A stretch of DNA of 64,000 nt from Paraburkholderia youngii (GTDB taxonomy: Bacteria; Pseudomonadota; Gammaproteobacteria; Burkholderiales; Burkholderiaceae): contig NZ_JAALDK010000001.1 in assembly GCF_013366925.1 (NCBI RefSeq), positions 4,953,165 through 5,017,164 on the forward strand, given 5' to 3'. The translations under genes were made by a program, and so were the position numbers. Positions 16,595 through 25,353 of this stretch are shown one piece after another (within the stretch, counting starts at the first letter, position 1; each line of letters begins with the position of its first letter). The notes under the pieces were generated by a model that was not told the DNA's origin, did no database searches, and saw nothing but the letters and a program-made list of their open reading frames with translations.

Positions 16595-16717
16595 GGGATT
16601 GCTCCCAAAGAGACGTTGCAGTCGATATTACACACTTGTCGGCCCTGCGAGTCAGCTCCTGCCACGATGTCAACGGCATCGGATCAGCGGGCAACGAGCA
16701 CAAAGTCCTGGGGCTGG

Positions 16718-16999
16718 TCAATCCAGCCAGCCGCGCAGTCGCGCGTGATCGAGAATACGGTAGACGTCGGGCGCAAGTTCGGACGTGCCGAAAAGCCGTT
16801 CGAGTTCGCCGATGATGTCGTCTAGCTCGTGTTCTCCGTCGCAACGCGCGAGGATCGCGCCGGCGCTAGCGTTGAGCTTCACCATCCCTTCGGCATAGAG
16901 CAGCACGTAGGCGTCCTGCGCCGCTTCCCACTGCAGGCGGAAGACGCTTCGCAGGCGGGGGCGCAGCGGCACGCCGCTATCCGAGTCACGCGTGTTCAT
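16718..16999 (-). CDS. pqqD: PQQ biosynthesis peptide chaperone PqqD
   Basis: A 93-residue protein matching PqqD end to end: PRLRSVFRLQWEAAQDAYVLLY at about 14-35, EGMVKLN and GWLD at the end. PqqD binds the precursor peptide PqqA and presents it to the radical SAM enzyme PqqE. Normally pqqD sits in a pqqABCDE cluster; here the neighbours are pqqA upstream and an AraC gene downstream, with no pqqB, pqqC or pqqE in the window. It is therefore an isolated copy, presumably working with PqqBCE encoded elsewhere. It starts 82 bp after the pqqA stop. Confidence 0.9.
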   Translation of the reverse strand: MNTRDSDSGVPLRPRLRSVFRLQWEAAQDAYVLLYAEGMVKLNASAGAILARCDGEHELDDIIGELERLFGTSELAPDVYRILDHARLRGWLD

Positions 17000-17032
17000 T
17001 GCGATCCCAGTGTGTTCATGGTCGTTCGTTGC

Positions 17033-17067
17033 GCCGCCCGCGGCGCCCTACGTGCAGCGCGGGCGGC
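17033..17067 (-). promoter_or_regulatory. Stem-loop between pqqA and pqqD
   Basis: GCCGCCCGCG (17033-17042) and CGCGGGCGGC (17058-17067) form a perfect 10-bp stem with a 15-base loop. Hairpins directly downstream of pqqA are typical of pqq clusters, where they limit readthrough or stabilise the pqqA message so that much more precursor peptide is made than enzyme. The same role is inferred here. There is no T-run. Confidence 0.6.
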
Positions 17068-17081
17068 ACGCCGCAGCCCGC

Positions 17082-17156
17082 TCAGCGATTGGCGATATAC
17101 ATCGTGATTTCAAAGCCGAAACGCACTTCGGCATACGACGGGGTAATCCATTGCAT
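17082..17156 (-). CDS. pqqA: PQQ precursor peptide PqqA
   Basis: A 24-residue peptide starting MQWITPSYAEVRFGFEI and ending TMYIANR, a near-consensus PqqA. The conserved Glu (FGFEITMY, third residue of FEI) and Tyr, separated by three residues, are cross-linked by PqqE and become pyrroloquinoline quinone. The start at 17156 has an AGGAGA site 7 bp upstream. The gene is far below normal ORF-calling length. It is followed by pqqD, separated by a hairpin, and lies 1.8 kb from the divergently oriented sigma-54-controlled PQQ alcohol dehydrogenase. Confidence 0.93.
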   Translation of the reverse strand: MQWITPSYAEVRFGFEITMYIANR

Positions 17157-17367
17157 GGCATGTCTCCTTGTTTGCGATTGGATGAAAAACCGCACTCGAT
17201 GCGCGGCCGCTCCCTTCAAAGCAAAGGATATGCCGATGTCGTAATGCGAGGCGCGGGCATTCGGGAGATGGACGGTGTTGATTTTTGGAGCACCGCTGCT
17301 GCGCGATGCAACAGCGGCGTGACAACACATTGGCGAAACCGAAGTGCCGATGAAAGCGGTGATGGGC

Positions 17368-19353
<1,986 letters not shown>

Positions 19354-19790
19354 TGTCTCCCTCCAGCAGAGCCTGGTACCTTGCCAGACTTTTCTGCGTT
19401 CTCTTAAGCAAGCTCCGGGCCATTCATCGACGGTGGCGAAGCGAAGAGGCTGTATTACCGCAAATCGATGCGCGTTGCGATATGCGGAGTCACCCCGAGT
19501 GGCGCTCGACCCGCGCTGCTGACGTCGCCCTCGCCCCGAGCGATGTGCGCGAGCGCCGCAATTGTGCTATTTCTCAACACTCCATCGCCCGGCGTTGTAC
19601 CGGGACGCAACAGATGGAACGCCACGCAAGCGATATATGCCGCGGCACGTTTCAGGCGCGCCGCCCTTTCGGACTCGCTCACAAAAATGGCATGCGACTT
19701 GCAGTAACGGCATCGCATCCGGATCGACGATACGGAACGAGGGGCGACGCCTCTCCCGGCACTGCATCGACAAACACTCAGGAGACGACC
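19354..19790. other. Divergent regulatory region of the PQQ dehydrogenase locus
   Basis: Contains the sigma-54 promoter at 19688-19703 close to the dehydrogenase, and 330 bp upstream of it that should hold the enhancer sites for the AcoR-type activator. I could not define the enhancer sequence; TGT-N11-ACA at 19563-19579 is a weak candidate. No gene is supported. Confidence 0.5.
19688..19703 (+). promoter_or_regulatory. Sigma-54 (-24/-12) promoter of the PQQ alcohol dehydrogenase
   Basis: TGGCAT-GCGAC-TTGCA matches the consensus TGGCAC-N5-TTGCW with exact GG/GC spacing. It lies 87 bp upstream of the dehydrogenase start and downstream of a gene for a sigma-54 activator, which together make the call strong. 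Confidence 0.85.
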
Positions 19791-21517
19791 ATGAAGAACC
19801 GTTCGCCCGCCGCTGGCCGGCTGGCTGTCCTTGGAGCGAGCATCGCGATCGCGATGGCACTGAACGTGGCTCCGGTGGCCGCCGCCCCGGACTATCCCGC
19901 CGTGACCTACGAGCGCCTCGCTCAAGCGCAAAGCGACCCGGGCTGGCTCACCTATTACCGCAGCTATAGCGGCCAGTCGCATTCCCCTCTGAAGCAGATC
20001 GATGCATCGAACGTCGCCGGTCTCAAGCAGGCCTGGAGCTATCGTTTCCCCGCGGAACTCAAGCAGGGATTCGAAGCAACTCCGATCGTCAACGGCGGGT
20101 ACCTTTTCGTCAGTACACCCAAGGACAACGTCTATGCGTTCGATGTCAAAACCGGCACGCAGCTGTGGAAATACGAGCCGAAGCTCGGCGCGGAGTCGTT
20201 CAAGACCGCCTGTTGCGATGTCGTGAATCGCGGCGTCGCGCTGTATGGCAAGAATGTCTACGTGGCGATGCTGAGCGGCGAGGTGGCCGCGATCGACGCG
20301 CAGAGCGGCAACCTCGTGTGGAAGAAGCAGATGTTCGAGCCGGGTCTCGGCTACGCGTTCTCGCTTGCACCGCTCGCGCTCGATGGCGCGATCGTCGTCG
20401 GTACGTCGGGCGGCGAGTATGGGATTCGCGGCTATATCGCCGCGCTCAATCCCGACGACGGCTCGATCATCTGGAAGCGCTATACGATCCCGAGTGCCGG
20501 TGAGAAAGGCAGCGACACATGGCCCGACGGCATGCAGGAACATGGCGGCGGCGCGGCGTGGCTGACCGGCACTTACGACGCGGCCACGCAGACGCTGTAC
20601 TGGGGCGTCGGCAATCCGGGGCCGTGGCTCGCGCGCTGCGTCCGGGCGACAACCTGTACTCCGATTCACTGCTCGCGCTCAACCCGAAAAACGGCGAGCT
20701 GAAGTGGCACTACCAGTACACGAACAACGACACGTGGGACTATGACGGCGTCAACACGCCGGTGCTTGCCAACATCAGCTACAAGGGCAAGCAGTATGAC
20801 GCGATCATCCATGCCGACCGCAACGGCTTCTTCCACGCGATCGATCGCAAGACCGGCAAGCTGATCTACGCGGAGCCGTTCGTCAAGGCGCTATCGGTGA
20901 CCGGCTACACCGCCGACGGCAAACCGGTTCAGGACGCCAGCCGGTTTCCGAAGGCCGGCACGACGATCAACACCTGCCCGAGCTTTCTCGGCGGCAAGAA
21001 CTGGTGGTCGACCTCCTACGATCCGGAGCGGCACATCGCGGTGGTGCCGTCGCTGCATGCGTGCATGAGCCTGTCCGGCAAGTCGGTCAGCTACATGGAG
21101 GGCCTGCCCTACCTCGGCGAAGGCTTCGAGATTCAGCCCGAACCGGGCAGCCAGGGTTATGGCGAGCTTCAGGCCATCGACGTCAATACCGGCAAGAAGC
21201 TGTGGGGTCACTGGACCAAAATGCCGTGGAACGGCGGCGTCGCCACGACCGCGAGCGGGCTCGCCTTCAGCGGCTCGCTCGACGGCCATCTGTACGCGTT
21301 CGACGTGACGACGGGCAAGGTGTTGTGGGAGAGCCCGCAACTCGCGAGCGGCATCGTCGCGCAACCTTCCGTGTTCGAAGTCGACGGCAAGGAATACGTG
21401 GCCGTGCTCGCGGGCTACGGCGGTGCGAATCCGATCTGGGGCGGCCCGATGGCCGACGTCGCGAAGGACGTCCCGCGCGGCGGCACGCTGTATGTGTTCG
21501 CGCTCGATCGCAGCTAG
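19791..21517 (+). pseudogene. PQQ-dependent alcohol dehydrogenase of lanthanide type, one frameshift
   Basis: Starts at ATG 19791 with a signal peptide (about 1-31) and AGGAGA upstream. The propeller repeats continue in frame to about 20635. There the frame breaks, and the rest, from ALRPGDNLYSDS to the stop at 21517, lies in another frame. Adding one base in CTCGCGCGCTG would restore GNPGPWLAALRPGDN. The product would be about 575 residues. Adjacent cysteines (20211-20216) form the usual disulfide ring. The catalytic Asp is in WDYDG (20738-20746); Asp at +2 marks lanthanide-dependent enzymes. The mature enzyme would be periplasmic and oxidise alcohols. It may be inactive, or the shift may be a sequencing error. 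Confidence 0.85.
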
Positions 21518-21576
21518 GCACAGCAACCATTGCACCCGGATCGTTCTGCGCCTCTGACTCTCGCAGTTGCATCTCT

Positions 21577-21607
21577 CCGCGCCCGCACGCAGTTCATGCG
21601 GGCGCGG
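21577..21607 (+). promoter_or_regulatory. Hairpin between the dehydrogenase and the cytochrome fusion gene
   Basis: CCGCGCCCGCA (21577-21587) and TGCGGGCGCGG (21597-21607) form a perfect 11-bp stem with a nine-base loop. No T-run follows. It may adjust expression of the dehydrogenase against downstream genes. Confidence 0.5.
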
Positions 21608-21636
21608 TGTTCCCGCCATCACAGGAACGCACCATC

Positions 21637-22911
21637 ATGAACATTCGACTCACTCAGATTGCTCTGGCCAGCGCGCTCGTCGCCAGCGCCGCGCATGTTG
21701 CCGCCCAGCCGGCGGCGCAGACGCCATCCAGCGTCCGCGTATGCACGATGCCCGGCAGCCCTTCGGCCGAGCTGGACAAGTCCGTTGCACGCGCGGTGTT
21801 GAGCACCGCGGGCATCGCCGCGACCTTCGCGTCGCGCGGCATCGACGACAACGGCGACGACGACGGCATCTCCGCTCGCGAGCTGTCGAAATCGCTGCAG
21901 CGCGACTGCGATGTGATCGCGGGCTTTCCGCGTTCGAGCGTGGCCGACGGCTCCGACTCCCAGCTACTCTTTTCCCAGGGCTATCTTCACTCCGGCTATG
22001 TCAGCATTGCGCTGCGCGGCGACCATGCGGCTAGCACCAGCGTCGCGGCACCGGACGGCAAGATCACGATTGCTGCCACCTGGTCGAGCCCGTCGCAACT
22101 GATCGCGGTCGAGCAGAAGAACGCGCGCTTCGATCTGGAAACCACCTCCAAACTGACCGTCGACGCCGTCGCGAAAGGACGCGCGCAGCGCGCGATCGTC
22201 TGGTACCCGGCCGTGGTGGCATATCGGCGTGCGCACCCGCAGCAGCACTTCGACGTCGCCGTCACCGAATCGCCCTATGCCGACTGGAATCTCGTGTTCG
22301 CGTCGGGACCCGGCACGCAGCAGTTGCAAAAGCGCATCGACGGCGCGCTCGCGCGCTTGCGCAGCGATGGCCGGCTCGCGGCGCTGACGCGCAACTGGGC
22401 GTTACCAGCCACGATCGCGACCGGTTCGGCGACCACTCGCGCGAGCCTCGTGCGCAGTCCCGCACGCTATCTCGACGGCCCGACGCAGCCGTCGCCGCGC
22501 GCGAATGTATGGCGCGTGAGCGGCATGCCGGCCGCCGGCGGCTTCATCAAGGTTGCGGCGACGACCGAGGCACCATCGTTCGATCACGATCAGGTCGCCC
22601 ACGGCGAACATCTGTATGCCGATTCGTGCGCGAAATGCCACGGCGAAAAGCTCGAAGGCAACACGGCGCCCTCGTTGATCGGACCGGCTTTCGCGCCAGC
22701 GGCGAACTCGCATCTGACGATCGGCGGCATCTATCAGTACATGTCGACCAACATGCCCGCGGACCATCCCGGCAAGATGAGCGACGAGGAGTACGCCGAT
22801 CTGATGGCCTTCCTGCTCTATACGAATGGCTACGACACCGGCAACGTGAAGCTGACCGCGCAGGCCGCGCAATCCTCTACCACGCCGCTGAACGCCGGAC
22901 CGCGCCACTGA
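21637..22911 (+). CDS. XoxJ/MoxJ-like binding protein fused to a c-type cytochrome
   Basis: A 424-residue secreted protein with signal peptide (about 1-23). Residues about 30-270 resemble the quinoprotein-associated substrate-binding proteins (SVRVCTMPG, RDCDVIAGFP, LFSQGYLHSGYV, ending ALTRNWALP). Residues about 315-410 are a cytochrome c domain with haem site CAKCH and an axial Met in a NMPADHPG segment. XoxJ-like proteins activate lanthanide methanol dehydrogenases, and XoxG-like cytochromes receive their electrons; the fusion would do both. A DDNGDDDGISARE loop (about 70-82) resembles an EF-hand. It is downstream of the dehydrogenase and probably co-transcribed. Confidence 0.8.
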   Translation: MNIRLTQIALASALVASAAHVAAQPAAQTPSSVRVCTMPGSPSAELDKSVARAVLSTAGIAATFASRGIDDNGDDDGISARELSKSLQRDCDVIAGFPRSSVADGSDSQLLFSQGYLHSGYVSIALRGDHAASTSVAAPDGKITIAATWSSPSQLIAVEQKNARFDLETTSKLTVDAVAKGRAQRAIVWYPAVVAYRRAHPQQHFDVAVTESPYADWNLVFASGPGTQQLQKRIDGALARLRSDGRLAALTRNWALPATIATGSATTRASLVRSPARYLDGPTQPSPRANVWRVSGMPAAGGFIKVAATTEAPSFDHDQVAHGEHLYADSCAKCHGEKLEGNTAPSLIGPAFAPAANSHLTIGGIYQYMSTNMPADHPGKMSDEEYADLMAFLLYTNGYDTGNVKLTAQAAQSSTTPLNAGPRH

Positions 22912-23002
22912 CACGTTGCATCGCACTGCATTGCAATGCCACGCCGCTTCGATCGAATGGAATGCGGCATGGCCGACCCATTTCTTTTCTCCGGACACCA
23001 TC

Positions 23003-23317
23003 ATGGTCTCTCACAATCGCAGACACTTCATTCTCCAGGCCGCGGGCCTGTGCGCCGCACTCGCCAGCGCCGACCTCGCGCTCGCCGCGCCGCCGCCCGT
23101 CGATGAAAACGACGCCACGGCCGGCTCGCTCGGCTATCGTGCGAAAGCGAGCAGCGTCGACGCCGCGAAGTTCCCCAAGTACCACGCGGGCCAGACCTGC
23201 GCGAACTGTCGTTTCTATACCGGCGCAGCGGGTGAGGCCGCCGGACCGTGCCCGATGTTCCCCGGCAAATCCGTTGCCGCTGAAGGCTGGTGCAACGTCT
23301 ATGCGCCACGAGCTTGA
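23003..23317 (+). CDS. High-potential iron-sulfur protein (HiPIP)
   Basis: A 104-residue protein with a twin-arginine signal (NRRHFILQAAG, about 4-15) and an export-site ALAA. The mature part has the four-cysteine pattern C-x2-C ... GPC ... C of HiPIPs: CANCRFY, GPCPMFPG and WCNVYA. HiPIPs carry a [4Fe-4S] cluster at high potential and shuttle electrons in the periplasm. It follows the cytochrome fusion gene by 91 bp, so it may be the electron acceptor that links the alcohol dehydrogenase to the terminal oxidase. The ATG at 23003 has weak ribosome-binding complementarity. Confidence 0.9.
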   Translation: MVSHNRRHFILQAAGLCAALASADLALAAPPPVDENDATAGSLGYRAKASSVDAAKFPKYHAGQTCANCRFYTGAAGEAAGPCPMFPGKSVAAEGWCNVYAPRA

Positions 23318-23331
23318 GCGCTGGTCCGTGG

Positions 23332-23352
23332 GTGCGCCGCGAAACGGCGCAC
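23332..23352 (+). terminator. Hairpin after the HiPIP gene (possible terminator)
   Basis: GTGCGCCG (23332-23339) and CGGCGCAC (23345-23352) form a perfect 8-bp stem with a CGAAA loop, 15 bp after the HiPIP stop. No clear T-run follows, so it may be a 3'-end stabiliser or a weak terminator. Confidence 0.5.
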
Positions 23353-23389
23353 GCGCGACGGGTCTGCCGACGCTTCGCTCGCTGATTCG

Positions 23390-23578
23390 ATGCGATTGCT
23401 GAACGACGTTGGAGCTCTGCTAAGCCCGCATCACGCGCCGGACATCGTGACGCTCTACGCCGGCACGCTCGATGATCCTTCCAGATTCAACCCCCAGTTC
23501 GCTCAGTTCACATCGGAACGCCATCGACTGGACGCCCACCTGCCGGACATGCCCCACCATCCGCGAAGAGCCCCCTGA
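23390..23578 (+). pseudogene. Possible C-terminal remnant of a GFA-family gene
   Basis: A 62-residue frame contains VTLYAGTLDDPSRFNPQFAQ and FTSERHRLDAHLPDMPHHPR. These resemble the C-terminal segment of glutathione-dependent formaldehyde-activating (GFA) family proteins (GTLDDPxxFxP followed by an Asp/Pro-rich tail). The cysteine-bearing N-terminal part is not upstream. The match is by eye and short, so this may also be an unrelated small gene. If real, it fits an alcohol-oxidation neighbourhood, since some GFA proteins act on formaldehyde. Confidence 0.35.
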
Positions 23579-24038
23579 CCGGCGCAATTGCAGGGAAACC
23601 GGATTGGCTTGATTCGACTAGTTGGACTCGAAAGATCTTCGTAAAACTACGAGCGCTGTCACCCGGTCGCAGCATTGGCATTGATAACGCCCATGCATCA
23701 ATGCTTCCAAAAATCGCACTTCTACTCCTGGTCTTCTTGCGCAACTATGTGTCACAGAAGCCCGAGAAAACGGTTCAAAAGAACAGCGCATTAGAAGAAG
23801 AACCTACAAGCGCGTGACGCCGTTCCTATCAGCGCATCCGACTGCGAGCTCGAGTCACGTTCGCGGCGCTGCGCACCGACGCATCTTTTGCACGACACAC
23901 GTCGCCGTTGATTCCCGCTGCCACAAGCACGCGCTCGACGACGCGGGTTTCGCTCGCACCTGCTGCGAGCGAAGCAGCACTGGTCGCATGCAAAGCCGCT
24001 TTCCGTTCATATCGCAAGAAAATTCAGGAGACTTCTAT

Positions 24039-25343
24039 ATGCAAATCACTGGAATGCTGCACGGCGCGCGCCTGCTGCAATTTGTCGGATTTCCGGCCAG
24101 CGAAGTGCTGGGGCCCGGGGCGAGCGAGGAAGAGATCAAGTCGCTGATCGACCGTCACAAGCAGATCTTCATCAAGCCGGTATTCAAGGGCGGCGTGGGC
24201 AAAAAGGGCAAGGCCGGATTGCTCGGCCGCGCGACCGATCTCAAGACCGCGCTTGCGGAGAAAGAGCGCCTCTACTTCGCCGAGCATATCGTGGGGCACG
24301 TAAGGGCCAAGGCGAACGGCGTGACGTTCGAAGCCGGAGTACCAGCCAAACACGAAGTCTACTTTTCGATTACCGATTCCACCCGCTTTCGCGCTCCGAC
24401 CATGACGCTCTCGCATAGGGGCGGCATGGATATCGAGGAGGTCGATCCCAGGCACGTCGCAATGGTGCCCTTCGATGCGTTGACCGGCCTGAAAGCGTTC
24501 GTCGTCGCCAATGCGCTGAGCGAGATCGGTGCGCCGCGCGAGATCATTTCTCCGCTCGTGCAGCAGTTGCCCAAGCTCTGGGAGCTCTTTCACGACTTCG
24601 GCATGACCACGCTCGAACTGAATCCGATCCGCATGCGCGAGGACAGGAAGGGGCGCCTCATTCCGGTGGCCTGCGACTTCAAATGTGGATTCGATCGCGA
24701 CGACCCGCGCTTCTCCCGTCTCGGCCTGCCCGCTCACCTGTTCGCCGCGGACTACTCGGACTTTGAGCAGGAGATCAATCAGCTTCGCACTCACCAGGGT
24801 CAAAGCGATGTCTACGTGATCAACGACAAGGGAACGATCCTCGCGCCCACGTTCGGCGGCGGAGCCAATTCGCTCGTCACGGAGATGTTGGGCGACGCGG
24901 CCATCATCTCGTCGGATTTTGGCGGCAATCCGCCCTACGAAAAGATGAAGGAAGTGGCGCGCATCTGCTTCCGACATTGGCTGAAGCAGTCCAACGTACT
25001 GTTCATCATTGGCGGCAAGTCCAACAACACCGACATATACGAAACGCTGCGCGCGATGGCCGATGCACTGCGCGAGCACTTCAGCGAGCACGGTCCGACG
25101 CCGCTCTATGTCGTCCTCGGACGCGGCGGCCCGAACCTCGTGCGTGGCATGTCCGCACTGCGCGACACCTGTGATGCGCTCGGCCTGCCCTATCGCCTCT
25201 TCGGGTTCGATTCCGACATCAGCGAAGTGATCCAGTACGCACGCAAGGCCGATGCGTGGATGCAATCGGGCGGACGCGCGCAGGTCGCGGCGCGTATCGG
25301 CGCGCGCGAGGCGCACCCGCAAGCAGAAACGCACGTGGCATAA
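24039..25343 (+). CDS. ATP-citrate lyase-like beta subunit (ATP-grasp, citrate-binding)
   Basis: A 434-residue protein starting at ATG 24039, with AGGAG about 9 bp upstream; the frame extends further left but that part is not protein-like. It has ATP-grasp features (IFIKPVFKGGVGKKGKAGLL near 45-60; ELNPIRM about 200) and a C-terminal citrate-binding/CoA-ligase domain with NDKGTILAPTFGGGANSLV. In ATP-citrate lyase this subunit phosphorylates citrate to citryl phosphate. It sits 10 bp before the alpha-like subunit on the same strand. The acid actually used is not proven: related enzymes handle other hydroxy-acids. Confidence 0.85.
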   Translation: MQITGMLHGARLLQFVGFPASEVLGPGASEEEIKSLIDRHKQIFIKPVFKGGVGKKGKAGLLGRATDLKTALAEKERLYFAEHIVGHVRAKANGVTFEAGVPAKHEVYFSITDSTRFRAPTMTLSHRGGMDIEEVDPRHVAMVPFDALTGLKAFVVANALSEIGAPREIISPLVQQLPKLWELFHDFGMTTLELNPIRMREDRKGRLIPVACDFKCGFDRDDPRFSRLGLPAHLFAADYSDFEQEINQLRTHQGQSDVYVINDKGTILAPTFGGGANSLVTEMLGDAAIISSDFGGNPPYEKMKEVARICFRHWLKQSNVLFIIGGKSNNTDIYETLRAMADALREHFSEHGPTPLYVVLGRGGPNLVRGMSALRDTCDALGLPYRLFGFDSDISEVIQYARKADAWMQSGGRAQVAARIGAREAHPQAETHVA

Positions 25344-25353
25344 GGAGATAGAC

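Larger units (their letters stand above)
23318..24038. other. Long intergenic region between the alcohol oxidation and the ACL-like loci
   Basis: About 720 bp. The only gene-like content is the possible GFA remnant at 23390-23578. The rest has no convincing frame on either strand; the promoter for the ACL-like operon should be near its right end, as AGGAG at 24026 precedes the start at 24039. Confidence 0.5.
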
